This document shows, in pieces, positions 38,561 through 50,401 of a stretch of 64,000 bases of DNA; position 1 is the first letter of the stretch; each line of letters starts with the position of its first letter. The notes beneath the pieces are model-generated. The model was given only the letters and a program-made list of their open reading frames with translations, ran no database searches and was not told the origin of the DNA. This DNA comes from Hetaerina americana (Eukaryota > Arthropoda > Insecta > Odonata > Calopterygidae). The stretch is from NCBI GenBank assembly GCA_022747635.1, contig JAKTNV010000006.1, positions 63,813,090 through 63,877,089 of the forward strand, given 5' to 3'. Both the position numbers and the translations under genes were made by a program.

Positions 38561-39889
38561 ATTATCATGGTAAACAAGATTGGTTTAGAGCTTGCCATGG
38601 ATCCTCACGTGCCTTATTCTTAAGAATGCATACTTTCAGATTTTGGAGATAAGTATGATAGAATGGAAAAATAAATTTTGAAGATCCAATTGGCTCAGAC
38701 ATTGAAAGCTCTCTTACATAAATATGGTTTGGCATTTAAGTATGCGGACGGTGAATAAGAATAATTTTTAGTCATGCTATGTTAGATTCACCAACATCTT
38801 CATGGAGAATACCGTCGTGAGATGAACTTAGAAATATTATTCAGTAGTTATTGAAAACGCCTCAATCTTTAGAAATAGAATTTCAGAAAATGAAACTCTT
38901 TGATATAAAGTTGAAAAAGACAAATTCGATATAATTTCAACAGTATGTTAAAGGATTAAAGCAGTAAAGTATTTTTTAAATAAAATTAAGACGAAATATT
39001 TCAGGTGAAAACTAAATTAGCTGGCTGACGCAAATGTTTAACGAAGGTTTTCACGAATAAGAAAAAAATAGTAAAATTTGAGAAAATCCGAATTCTAAAT
39101 GTCAAGTATCAGCTACGAACGAGAATATGCATTACATATATTTTAATAATTATCTAACTCCTTCCCAAATTAATTTAGCTAGGGTTTATAGTGGCTCACT
39201 AGACTGGAAATCTAACGGAAATACTAAACTTATATTCCTTACATGATCATAATGTTCAATAGGAATGTCTAATCACAAAGTTACAACAATTTAAAACGTC
39301 TTCTAAACTGTTTTCCTTTTAGTCTTCATGCACGAAGGTAAGGCAGTGATTTTTAAACAGAATTTTCCCCATTTTAATAGTCACAATTAAAAATAAAAAT
39401 AAAAAATCATGAAACTATTGGCTGTACCTATTTAAGTAACACCATAACAAGAACTTCATCGTTCACTCATACGACTGTCCAAGGCAACTCTGTTAAAGAC
39501 ATTGATAAATGTCATTTTTTGACGAAATGATCGCTGCATTTTTATTATGATTACTGCCTTTTGAAACCCTTCTTCGGATGTAATGCTAACATTTATCACA
39601 AAAAAACTGGTTTCTCCTATGCATAAACTTTCAATAAATCCTAATTAAAAGAATTTAGCAAGAAGAAAAAACTATTGTCAATCGCTCCAGGAAAAGGGCA
39701 GCAGATTTTTGTGAAGGAACTTCGTCCACACTTTCCCTCACAATTTCATTTAAACAGGCTATCTGTATTACCCAGTTGAAACTTTTTACTTTTCTCAATC
39801 AAACAGGTGTGGAATATAAATATCAGGCCCTTCGTTATCGAAGCCTGAATAAATGACCCTCTCCATAAGGTTTTCGATATTTTTTTCAA
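38561..39889. other. Unannotated AT-rich DNA
   Basis: Nothing is recognisable. Confidence 0.5.
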
Positions 39890-40145
39890 TCTGCCTTGGC
39901 GAGCTGTTTTCAAAGATCGACCTGCCTCAAGAGCAACACAAATGTGCAGCTGGCTGGCCCCGGATTGAGGCCAGGGCAGCCAACACCTGCGACACCTGCA
40001 CTCGCGTGCGATGGCGCACCTGCCAGCCAAATGAGGCACGAGCTGAGCACGAGCGCTGGGGTGGTCGAATTGAGAACCTTTCACCGTTGAAGTTCCACCG
40101 TCTCTGGATTTAGTGCACGTTTTTACACCTGCCCCATCACTTTTT
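39890..40145. other. Small GC-rich patch
   Basis: There are several CAGCTGG/CCAGC and CACCTG strings between 39,944 and 40,040. The frames on both strands (up to 158 codons on the minus strand) are not recognisable as protein families. Confidence 0.35.
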
Positions 40146-40804
40146 CTGCTGGTCGACCATGTGCTTTCGGAAATTGACGTGGAAGGAAGGGTTTTAATAT
40201 AAAGATGCGTAATAAAGATCATCCAAACCTGTCCGTCAATTCACTTCAAAATCCGTAGGTTTAATTGGTTCAATAAATCACAAATGAATTCCACTTCAAC
40301 TTTTCCTTTTAAAAAGCATGGTACGCCACTAATAATGTTACCGAAAGTGAAACCTGTAACAAAGGAAACTTCACTGTCATATATTACGACTATAATTATT
40401 TCCATTTAGTGACATACTACTGAAGTAGAAGAAAGACAATTTAACCAGAAATAATATTGCAAAATAAAATTTCATCTAAATCCTATTAATTTTTCATCAA
40501 CTTTTTGGCACTAACAATCTTTGGGTACTAACACATCTTTGGGCTAGTCGCTCATAGTTTTGTATTCATTTCCATATTTTCTAAAGGTAAAGTACGTATG
40601 TACTGAAGAGTTACGTTGCTATAGCCTTAGCGTATTTTAACCAGGACATTGGGATTTATTGATAAATGTAGAAATCAGAAAGTTGGGATTGATAATTACG
40701 TTCTTAGACACGGTACCCTTACTGTGAGTTCAAGCAAAAATAATAAATATGCCTGGCTATCTATACTCAATATAGTCAGTCCTATTTCGTAAAACTGTAA
40801 TGCG
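40146..40804. other. Unannotated AT-rich DNA
   Basis: Nothing is recognisable. Confidence 0.5.
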
Positions 40805-40995
40805 AGCGGCGTTAGCCGAGCCATGAAAGCTGTAGACCCTCAGAACGCGAGTGGATTGCACCGGGTCCATGTCCGGACCATAAAATGGGCTGAGTGATTG
40901 GTTCACACCATCAACACCTGGAGCACGGTCATGAATTGGTCGTACATTATCGTGCCGCAGTCGTACCGACCCGCGTGAACATTAATTAATAAATA
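40805..40995 (+). mobile_element. Possible tRNA-derived SINE or tRNA relic
   Basis: gcggcgttagccgagcca resembles the 5' half and A box of a class II tRNA (Leu/Ser type). About 50 bases later gggtccatgtccgg could be a decayed B box. The block is GC-richer than its flanks and ends at attaattaataaatacc. No second copy occurs in the window, so this is a weak call. Confidence 0.3.
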
Positions 40996-41444
40996 CCATA
41001 ATGCGATATCCCTCTTTGGCACATTTTTTGATCACGGGCTCAAAGTCGAACTTTTCTTAATATACTAGGAAAAGAATCGACTGTCGTCACTGAATATCAA
41101 TAAACTTTTTAATTTCTTTTAATTTTTCATAGTTTCAAGAACACAAAACACATACATAACAAAGATCCAGTCATGATCAAGCCCGTATTGAATCAGTCGA
41201 GTGAAAAATGTGTTTCACTCACTTGGTAGCTTCAACGCCATGAAGAGAACCGAATATCTCGTGCCTCATTAAAACATAAAGTGGATTTACATAAAAGATA
41301 CTTTATCATACCCTGTTTATCGACGGAAAATATTGAAGGTCACCAGCATTAAAATGCTAAGTATGAGGTAAAAATATGTCACCTTCTTTCACTCCTAACT
41401 TCACAGTTTCCCATGCTTGTCACTTACAGGCATGAGAACAAGGT
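40996..41444. other. Unannotated DNA
   Basis: Nothing is recognisable. Confidence 0.5.
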
Positions 41445-41640
41445 CTAAGTCCGTATTCTAATTTGTTCGATCACTATCTTTGTCTTGTTTCTGCTGTTGT
41501 CGCTTTTGTTTTGCAAGGATTGCTTGATGTGGCGACCGCGGATGTCTTGCCTTTTCGTCCGTGTGTCGGGCACGACACATGGACGAGGCGGAGGATCCTT
41601 GTAGTTTCCAAGATTAATTTCTATACTTGAGTCAATCATC
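41445..41640 (-). pseudogene. LINE-A 5' region fragment
   Basis: The minus-strand frame reads LGNYKDPPPRPCVVPDTRTK and then DIRGRHIKQSLQNKSDNSRN. It parallels PGNYVTRSKVCRTRQRE...FRGHHFTKPLQKKTDSIR of the + strand copy at 32.3 kb. Spacing and order agree and identity is moderate. It represents the region upstream of the endonuclease. Confidence 0.6.
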
Positions 41641-41674
41641 AGGTTTTAGGTTGCCTTATGGCAACCTAAAACCT
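41641..41674. repeat. Perfect 15-bp inverted repeat (hairpin) at the LINE-B 5' edge
   Basis: aggttttaggttgcc (41641-41655), loop ttat, then ggcaacctaaaacct (41660-41674). It is followed by two accttaaggct repeats up to the LINE-B frame. Confidence 0.95.
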
Positions 41675-41712
41675 TAAGGCTAAACCTTAGGAAAACCTTA
41701 AAAAAACCTTAA

Positions 41713-42774
41713 GGCTATGCCATCTCCTTAGATTTTCAAAAGGCATTTGATAAGGTCCCACATGGTAAACTCATTCATAAATTAAAGGTCGCGGGTATAA
41801 ACAAGGGCGCCATAAGTTGGGTTAAAGATTTTCTTTCAGAGCGGGAACAGAGGGTAGTCCTTGATGGCGCTAGTTCCGACAGCGTTCGAGTCACGTCGGG
41901 GGTACCTCAGGGAAGTGTGATCGGGCCGTTGCTTTTCTTGATTTTTGTTAACGATTTGAACCGCGAAGTGAAAAGTAAAATTAGGATGTTCGCGGATGGC
42001 ACGGTGATCTATCGGGAGATATCTGGGGATGAGGATCGTTTTATTCTAGAGCAGGATTTAGATTGCATTACTAAATGGTGTTCTAACTGGGGATTGACTC
42101 TAAATTATAATAAATGTTCAGCGGTAAATTTCTTTAAAAGATCAACGGGATTTGCTTACAAATTAGCTGGAGGTGACCTAGCAGTAGTTGATACGGTGAA
42201 ATACCTAGGTGTCACATTCACAAAAGACTTAACTTGGGGGACTCACATACGTAAAGTCTGCGGTCAAGCATATAAAAAATTGGGATTCATTAGACGCATT
42301 GTCGGCAAAAGTGACTCGAAGGTCAAGGAACGTTGTTACCACGCTCTTGTAAGGCCTCATTTAGAATACGCATGCAGCGTGTGGGATCCGAGTGAAAAAG
42401 GTCTCATTCGGAAAATTGAGAAGGTTCAACGCCGGGCAGCCCGTTTTGTAAAAAATTCCTACGATAAAACGCAAAGCGTCACCGAAATGCTCATGGATTT
42501 GGGGTGGGAATCATTGGCTGAGAGACGATTCAATGCAAGATTGAAATTATTAAATAAATTTAGATCCGCATGTTTCAGCACCGAGGTCTCGCATATTATT
42601 CGTACTCCTACATACATTGGTCGCTTGGATCATGCATATAAAATTCGGGAAATAGATGCCAGAACTAGCCGACTCAAGGACTCCTTCTTCCCACGGACAA
42701 TACGGGATAGCAACTGTAGGGTTATAGATAGCAAAAATTCCACTTGCCACCCTCAGCGTCTAAAAAATAATTAG
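41713..42774 (+). pseudogene. LINE-B reverse transcriptase, C-terminal 353 aa, catalytic motif altered
   Basis: Reverse transcriptase for target-primed copying of its own RNA. The frame is open from 41,713, with a stop just before it, to TAG at 42,772. Motif A is DFQKAFDKVPH (41,731), with the first catalytic Asp. Motif B is GVPQGSVIGPLLFLIFVNDL (41,899). Motif C is MFADGTVIY (about 41,989), where the family has FADD, so one metal-binding Asp is Gly. The following parts look intact: YNKCSAVNF, VKYLGVTFTKDLTW, then YKKLGFIRR, RPHLEYACSVWDP and IEKVQRRAARF. The N-terminal RT and any endonuclease are missing. Retention of over 350 codons without a stop suggests a fairly recent insertion despite the dead site. 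Confidence 0.9.
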
Positions 42775-43290
42775 TTGTATTTAAATGCATGCTCTTCCAC
42801 TAACCTTATGTGTTTTGCTATAATAACCCATTCTTTCCGAATGACCTCATTCATGTTCTGTTCATCTGTTTTTAAGTTTCCCTTTTAATCCCTTGTCCCT
42901 CTCCGCGGCGGGAAATTCCTGCTACCTGCAACGTTGGGTCGCATTCCCTGCCTTTTAGAATCTCCTCGGGGGGTAGAGTGTTTCGTGGTGCATTTTCATG
43001 TGGTGTTTCAATTTCTTGCTTGTTGTGTCCTGGCTTGCGTGTTGTAGGATGGCTTTCGTCCTGCATCATGGGGTGCAGTTTTTTAGTGGTTTTGCGGTAT
43101 ATGTGTTTGCATGAGTATTGGATGAAGGGATTTTTGCATGAGTGTGTGCGCTGCTGTGGGTGTAATTTTCCGTGTTTTTTTTTTGCATGTGGTATTTTTC
43201 TTTTTTACGGTTGGTGACCTAACACCCCCCGCCACACGCCCTTGCGGCGGCTTGCGGGGTATTATGTAGATGTAGATGTAGATGTAGGTT
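41713..43290 (+). mobile_element. LINE-B (CR1/Jockey-like), 5'-truncated, with 3' UTR
   Basis: A 5'-truncated non-LTR retrotransposon. The RT frame occupies 41,713-42,774. A 3' UTR of about 515 bp follows, including ccttgcggcggcttgcgggg near 43,240. The end is a short hexamer tail (gtagat)n at 43,264-43,288, as is common for this kind of LINE. A second copy of the same 3' UTR and tail lies on the minus strand at 61.5 kb. The 79- and 85-codon frames in the UTR are not genes. Confidence 0.85.
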
Positions 43291-43879
43291 TTGCTAATAT
43301 GTAACTCCTTCCAACTGACTCTTTTCCACAGGGATATCAATTACCTGTTTGTTCGCCTACTTAAAGGTAACGAAAATAAATGACATTAATTATAATTGAC
43401 GTAAATGAATTTCATTTCATTTTTCTGTCATTTTATTTCCGGAGTTTTTTTGAATAAAAATCACTAGTAATTTTATATCATTATGTTAGTTTACAAAGAA
43501 CCGAAATTATATGCACGGTGCGCCCAAGTGTTGCAGTTCTATGTAATAATACTAAATTTGAAACCGCGGGATTTTCTAAGTGAAAGATTTATTCTATTAT
43601 GAACTTAATGGAAATAAACTCAAAGAAGATAAAACTCCCTACGCAATTCTGTCACTCAGTAGTGTTTCGAATTGATAACTCGGGGTTGCAAGATAGATTC
43701 ATAATATCCTGTGTGTGTATGATGCGACACAGAGTTAATTGTCCATGCGATCCGTAATACCTTCGTACCGTGTCAAAAATGTTACAGCCTTAAGAAATCA
43801 CCCTTGGAGTACGAACATTCCTGACGTCCTATTTTCCCGTAGAAAAAACAAACTGACTTCAGAGGCGAAAAAGGAGTCT
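43291..43879. other. Unannotated AT-rich DNA
   Basis: Nothing is recognisable. Confidence 0.5.
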
Positions 43880-44720
43880 CATGAATTAGCATCTTCCGAT
43901 ACTCAAGACGGCTCAAGATGCAGTGGCAGGTGGCAAATGCGACACGACTGTACAACCTGCGACAACGACACGAAAAATATTCGAAAAGTACGTGACGGAC
44001 GGGAGGAAATTGAAAGTATGCGCTGGAGCTTTAGAAAAGTGGAGTTAGGATGTTACATTGCGGAGGCTTCGCTTCATCCTTTTTTCAACGCAGCCACAAG
44101 ATGGAGTTGGGGTCGAGGGGAAACGAAGAGAGAGAGAGAGAAAGAGGCGTTCATTTGTCACGGGAGAAAGTGGAGCGGAGGGGATGGGACGGACGGGGAT
44201 TGGGACAGGGAGGTGGCGGCAGGAGGTGTAGAGTATTCCGGCGATGGGATTAGTCGATGGCGGGGACAGGGCCACGGAAAAATACTTTCCCTGCACATAC
44301 GCGCGGTAGGCGTTGTTTATGGCAGTGAGTGAAGGTTTGATGGTGCCGGGTCGCAGGTTGTGACAAGGAACGGGGGATGGGTGGGGAAAAGAGGTTGGCG
44401 GGAAAGGGGGTTTGAGGAGGGAAGTTGGGCTGAGACGAGGGTCAGGTGAGAGGGCCGGGGATAGAGGCAGTAGGGGGTGGTGCCTTTTCCTCTCCCTTAT
44501 CGTTCAACCTGGCAGGGAGGGGAAAAGGAGCGGATGTCTTCATGCGGAGAAGGGGTTGTTGAAGGAAGCCCTGGAGAGGGAAGGAAAATGCAGAAAGGAT
44601 GAAAAGAGAGAGAGATTGGAAGGATGGTGGCGAAGGACCGTGAAAAAATGGAGTAGTAAGGTTCGGGGCGAAGGTTGGCGCGGAGACTAATGTGCACGGA
44701 CGCCAAGATGAATAGGTTCG
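43880..44720. other. GC-rich, purine-rich island with G runs
   Basis: A (ga)n-like tract lies at 44,127-44,145. A cluster of G runs at about 44,372-44,430 (cgggggatgggtgggg...gcgggaaaggggg) could form a G-quadruplex with long loops. CpG is frequent. Frames up to 197 codons (43,739-44,332) have no recognisable domain and end in Arg/Gly-rich translation of the purine tract. Confidence 0.4.
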
Positions 44721-46915
44721 GAGTAGAGGAGAAATGCGCAGTTGGACTGTTGAGGAGGAGAGAGAGAGATGTTCATGGATGAGAAAGAATGTGAAATATT
44801 TAAAGATCGAAAAAAGGAGGTAAGCTACTTAAAAGCAGTGTTTTCCGTGAACTAATTACTCCGTACTCAATCAAAATTTCACGAATCGAAATACTAACCT
44901 TATGGTTTCTTGACCAGATGCTGGACGGTCGAAAAAAATCACGGTCTATAGACAATATGAGCTGTTGAAAGCTACTCAAATGACAGATCAAGAAAGGCTA
45001 AATCGGAGAGTTCTAGGGATCAGTAATCATGAAATATTCTCTCTAGGTGAAACTCCTAAAGAAATGGTCAGTAGTTTCTTATACAAGTACTTATACTTGT
45101 ACTACTTACAATTGTACTTCTACTTGTACAAGTAATTATACTTATCTTTCATAAAATCTTTCGCCCAACATTTCATATCGTTACATCTCATATGTAAGAA
45201 ATTATGTACATAGGTAACATGCAAAATTATTCCTAAGGCATTCAATAACGAAAAAGTGCTAATTATAACTGACTCCTTGTACTGCATAATTTTTATCAAA
45301 TCAGGACAATCATTACGTTTTATTTTAAATATATAAATATTTATTTCTGTAACCTACTAGCAACAGTCTAACATTTCGCCTACTATGATGAAAATATCAT
45401 TTAACGAACCAATAAAAAATATTCCAATCTTGCCCTATTGCATCTTTGAACATTGCAATCTTTTTTATTTGAGTTTTCTCTTTGAAGGTTACTAATTCCC
45501 TAGATATAATGCTTTAAGTAATCCGTGATAAATCCTTGCCAGTTAACATTATACGTACACATAAAAATTCCATTTATTCCTAATAGAACATATTTAAGGT
45601 ACTTCTATACGATTAAAAATTCTATTTGTTACAGAAAATTCAAAGTTGAAACTCAATCTCTAACTTCCCTCCATCAACTTCACTCGCGTCCCGCGCTGTC
45701 CAAACGTGGTGGCTATTCCCTCTTCGAAAATAGGAAAAGGAAAAATGGAGATATAGGAAATGCACAGAAAATTGCTAAATATATTCGCTCCGAAAATATC
45801 AATAAAACTACGATTAACACTGGTATGTTTAAGGGAGTCTATGTTATGGTTGAATAATTAAGCGTGAACTTTCCCTACCGCGCTATCTTTTCCCAAGACT
45901 AAAATTAAGACAGTGAAACCGAAAATTCCAACTTTTCGACCCTTAGAAAATAAGGAGCATCTAAAATGAACAATGAAAATAAAAACCAAGTGTCTCCTGT
46001 TTGCAGGTCTATGTAATATAAGTGGGGAAAGAGATTTGTTTTTGAACGGATTTTGAGGTAAAACGGTTTGCTAGAGACTAATATTTGCAAAATTATTGAA
46101 AGGGAAGAATTGTTAAGTAGAAGTCAAGAGAAGCTTACCCTTAAACCCGACACGTATGCAAGCGTATACACATAAATGAAGAAAAAAAGTGTATAAGGGA
46201 TCAAAAAATTAATATTCTGCTACGTAATTTAAGTTAAACGTGTAACTCATCAAAACACAAAAGGGAGCATAAAAAATAGCATCCTGCGGTAAATTGTAAG
46301 ATTTCAGCGCCATTTAAATATATTTTAATTGCTTTTGGGGAGAAAATGTTTATTAATAGAAACTATCATTGAAATTTTGATCTTAATGTGCATTAACTCT
46401 ACGTTTCATCCCTTCTGGATTCAAATGGCTGTATGATTAAATAAATTCCAGTATGATTCGGTGTGTGAAATTTATTTAGAAGAAAATCCTCCTAAAGGTT
46501 ATGGGCAATATTTGACGCCACCCATTACAAATACACTTGGCGTAGCCAAATATGAACAATACCATTCATGAAGTTTGATATCTTACCCTTCTATAAACAA
46601 TTTAAACATTGTTCTTCCCAATGTAGAATCGAAAATTGAAACAATATTTACGGAAGATGTGTAGTTTTACTTAAAAACAAGAACACATTAATAGGTATTT
46701 CAGCTTCAAATATAATCATAAAGGAGCGCTGGGCTAAGATAACATAAATGGACATAGCTATAATCATTGGAGGATGAGAATAATAAACTGAGAGTAAAGT
46801 TAATTCTCAGATGATGAAAGTGGAGAAAATTGATATACTAAGGTTTTCCGTTGGGATTACATCAATGGAAGAAATAGCGGAAGAATAGAGAATATACTCG
46901 TATATACTCTTTGTA
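44721..46915. other. Unannotated AT-rich DNA with a cryptic (TACTTG) repeat
   Basis: At 45,083-45,144 the strings acaagtac and tacttgta alternate in both orientations, forming several small overlapping palindromes. A 110-codon + frame at 45,525-45,857 is unrecognised. Confidence 0.45.
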
Positions 46916-47130
46916 GAAACACAGTAATTAACCCGAAGGTCGGTTTAGTCGCGTTATGGTAGAGTTCGCAATTACTAAGCCCCCGGCGTTTGAATTTCGC
47001 ACATCAGGATAAGGGAGCCAGTTATGTGCCGGTTATGCTTTCCCAGGAAAATCTGGTGCCCGAAAAATCTGCATAGCTTAGGTGGTGTTGCAGATGCCCA
47101 GCCTTCCCCGGGAATCGAACCCGGGCCCTC
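46916..47130 (-). mobile_element. SINE-2 copy, lacking the tRNA 5' part
   Basis: It matches the 30.3-kb SINE-2 from its 3' end (+ strand acacagtaattaacccgaagg). Shared landmarks include gccggttatgctttcccagg, ggtgcccgaaaaatc and the reverse of the B box, ggaatcgaacccggg (about 47,112-47,126). The A-box half is absent and the element runs straight into TG/TA repeats. Confidence 0.8.
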
Positions 47131-47149
47131 CGGTGTGTGTATATATGTG

Positions 47150-47218
<69 letters not shown>

Positions 47219-47243
47219 TCATATATACAGAAACAGATATAAG

Positions 47244-47301
<58 letters not shown>

Positions 47302-47326
47302 TCATATATACAGAAACAGATATAAG

Positions 47327-47368
<42 letters not shown>

Positions 47369-47394
47369 CTTATATCTGTTTCTGTATATATGAG

Positions 47395-47421
<27 letters not shown>
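47131..47421. repeat. (TA)n array with a 34-bp motif repeated twice direct and once inverted
   Basis: The motif actcatatatacagaaacag...ataaggaat occurs at 47,217 and again 83 bp later at 47,300. It occurs in inverted form at 47,364-47,395 (tattccttatatctgtttct...). TA runs separate the copies, so the second and third copies form one large palindrome. Confidence 0.95.
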
Positions 47422-47426
<5 letters not shown>

Positions 47427-47539
47427 TATAACTTTTTTTTTGGAAGTCTCGCGTGTGTGAATTAAATTAGGAAAATGGATAGGAACACACATAAAGGACA
47501 AACGCAGAAGAGGTGGGGCAGGCAGAAACAAGCAGTTCA

Positions 47540-47660
47540 CTGCATAAATATTTCCTTAGCCGGGATTTGAACTACGGATCTTTCGACTTGACGAGCCGAT
47601 GCCTCAGAGAGAGTACTGGTATAAGACACCTTTGCAACCGCCTCACTGAGGAATAGACAC
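47540..47660 (-). mobile_element. tRNA-like relic or SINE head
   Basis: On the minus strand gaggcggttgcaaaggtgtc begins about 47,645 and gtagttcaaatcccggct (B-box-like) lies near 47,552-47,570. This is the spacing of a tRNA with a long variable arm. It is probably a decayed tRNA-derived SINE or tRNA pseudogene; there is no second copy in the window. Confidence 0.4.
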
Positions 47661-49919
47661 TGCTTGATATACTTTCGTCAGGTTCCTAACCTTCGACTTC
47701 TCTGGAAGGGTTGATCAGGAACAATTATCAATGCTCCCGCCACAACAGTAATCGGAAAGCACAGATCCTGCCACCACGTCAAGGTTGTACTCCATGAGAG
47801 GGATGTTTACAATGAAATTTAATGTCTCCAGGATTTTCTTTATATTGGGCCCCCTATGAAATTAAAAACTTATAATGTGAATGAACAGTGCCTTTTTTAA
47901 TCAAATAGTATCTAAGACACGTATTTTAAAAATAAACATATAGTATATGCATCGCTTAGAAAAACCAACGGTATTTTTATCTACTACTATCTAAAAACAG
48001 TTTTCTCCGCCACAAAGTAAAATTAAAATTTCCTCTTCGGGCATTTCAGAAGTCAATTTCCATTTCTGTGATGACACGCTAATTTACACCTTTGAATCTT
48101 GTTCTAAAGGGGAGATATAGTAACAATTGACACCTAAAAATGTCAATCAAAGCATCATTTATCTATTGATTTTCTTTAAACGTATTATCTTTAGGCCATA
48201 CTGTTAGTAAACGCACGCTCATTGTAATAACCGAACGTATAAGATGATTGAAAGGCAAGAGAGGAGTAGTTAAATGACAGAGGGATTTCAAAACGTGGTA
48301 GAACTGGATAATTAAAACCTCAGTGATCAGAGTCAGATCAAACGAGATGGGGCCTGAGATGCACTTCACTATCTACTAACTATTCATTACTACTTTTCCA
48401 GTTGAAGAGAAGCAAATATTTATGATAGCTGAACTCCATTCCGCAAGGCTTTTTGTAAGCGACGAAATATGTGTAACATTATTTTTTTGTGTGCAAGTTG
48501 TCGCCATGATACGTCCGTGGTCACATTTTTTTCGCCTTTCTTCCTCCCATCGCTGGAAATATATTGCCCGGCGCCGCCCGAATCGACCCACGGTTCATCC
48601 TAGAATCTAATTTTCGTTCGTTAAAAATTCGCTGATTGCCCTGGTGGATTTTTTATTGTCATTCGTGTTCGTTCTGTAACTCCTCGTTTGGAAGAATTTT
48701 TTTTTACTATTTTTACATCTCTCATAACGGAAAGGTGAAAAGTTTTTATTAACTCTTTGGGCTCGAGTGGGATTAAATTTAGGTCGAAACCACAAATGCG
48801 GAAAATGTATATGTATCTGTGTAAATCTGTTTTGAGAGCATTCTAGATTCATAATAGCAAGAATTATAAATTCTGTTAATACCTTTTGAGTATTTCAAGC
48901 GCTTGATGCCTGAAAAAACATTGTATATGATGATAAATAATAATATGCAGTCTTGTTTTTTTTGTCATCCATACATCACTATATGGGGTAAAATTGTGAG
49001 CGTTAAGTGGAGTTAAAAAAAATGCAGTTTCAGTGCGTCATTCTCTAATAAAACCTTTTCACAGGATCGGCTTGACTAAATGAATCTTTAAACTAATAAT
49101 TAATCCTATTGAATTAAATGCATAATTTTTTTGTAAAAATAAAGCTAATGAAATGTTATCAATTAAAAGACTCTTCGCTGAACTCATTCTCGAAAATAAT
49201 AAAATATTACCATTAAAAACTAAAACATTCATGTGAGTAGGATAACTGGAAATCATCACCATATCAAAATGTCCTGGATTTTACGTATATTGGTTCTAAT
49301 TTTAAAAAATACTCGGATACACGGCAAATGTGGATACCGTTAAAACTTTACGGCCGCACCTTAACCTGATAATATGAAGAGGTTCGTAATATCTTTGGAA
49401 AAAAACATTTGGTTTCGAGATAGAAAATCCATCAAGGTAATGAGAACTATCGAAGTCATTGGAGGTGGATAAAATTCCATCGGAACTTTTCAACATTTTG
49501 GAAAAAACTTGGAGAAAGACTAATAGTTGTAACTAAATAAATGTATAAGTCAAAGACAAGTATGGACTCAATCGTAATATTTGATGAGTGATGAATGTGA
49601 CCATGATAATTCATTTGATCAGTATTTGTTTAACCAAAAAAAGAGAAGTTTAGGAATATGAGAGGACCATAGAGAAATAAGTTTGAATTCAGACGCAGCT
49701 GTAGTGGTACTTGGGATCATCAATGGAACAGAGAGGATGGCTTCTGATCACTTAAGGGATGATAGGTTGGAGTTCAGTAAAGTGAGAGGGACGGACATTG
49801 CTATAGAAGTACGGATATCTTCAACAGAAAGGAACATGGCGTACAATCAGGATGTATTTATTTTCGTATATTTCAAGAAAATAAATTGGTATTTATTATT
49901 GTATTTCAGATGATAAAAA
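47661..49919. other. Unannotated AT-rich DNA
   Basis: I recognise no gene. Purine-rich DNA at 49.5-49.9 kb may be the decayed upstream part of the LINE-A copy that follows, but I could not align it. Confidence 0.45.
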
Positions 49920-50401
49920 TAGATTGATTAAAGGTATAGAGGAGCTAGTCATACCATGCACATGTGCCATACTGCTCGGGAGCGGGTGGCGGATGGATAC
50001 TCGGTATGATCAGTGTTAAGAAGACTAATATCTGATGTCTTTTATAACCTGTGCTATCCAATTTACACGCAGAGAAAATGGTTAAAGAGGAATGAGAAAA
50101 ATTGGAAAATGGATGAAAGTCGGCGTAGAGTTCATCAAGTTAGCCAGGTTTGTGGATGATTCAGCTTCAGTTAGTCAGTCAGCCATACGGCTACAGTAGT
50201 TTCCGACAGCATCAACATTACAATGTTATTTACAGGCGTATAAAATCAGAATCAATCCACAAAAAGAATAGTTTATAAGGTTTTAAAGGAAGGACAAAGC
50301 TAAGTAAACCAAGTAAAATAGAAGGGAAAACTCAAGCCTAGCTGGAAGAATAAATTAACTGGTAAGTTTATTGTACCAGATAGTGAAACTAATAGGGATA
50401 T
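49920..50401 (+). pseudogene. LINE-A RT fragment, left part (split by SINE-1)
   Basis: Decayed copy of the LINE-A RT core. Landmarks match the 33.4-kb copy in order: ccatactgctcgggagcgggtgg, then gaaagtcggcgtagagttcatcaagttagccaggtttgtggatgat. There the RT motif reads RFVDDSA, against FADDQA in the 62.9-kb copy. Next come gtcagtcagccatacggcta and ataaaatcagaatcaatccacaaa. Stops and frameshifts are frequent. The copy continues after the SINE at 50,731. Confidence 0.75.

Noticed and set aside
43739..44332. 197-codon + frame
   Set aside because: It runs from AT-rich DNA into a purine-rich island and shows no recognisable domain, so it is probably stop-poor composition.
47022..47393. Open frames rich in Ile and Tyr
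   Set aside because: Same reason: TA array plus the SINE-2 fragment.
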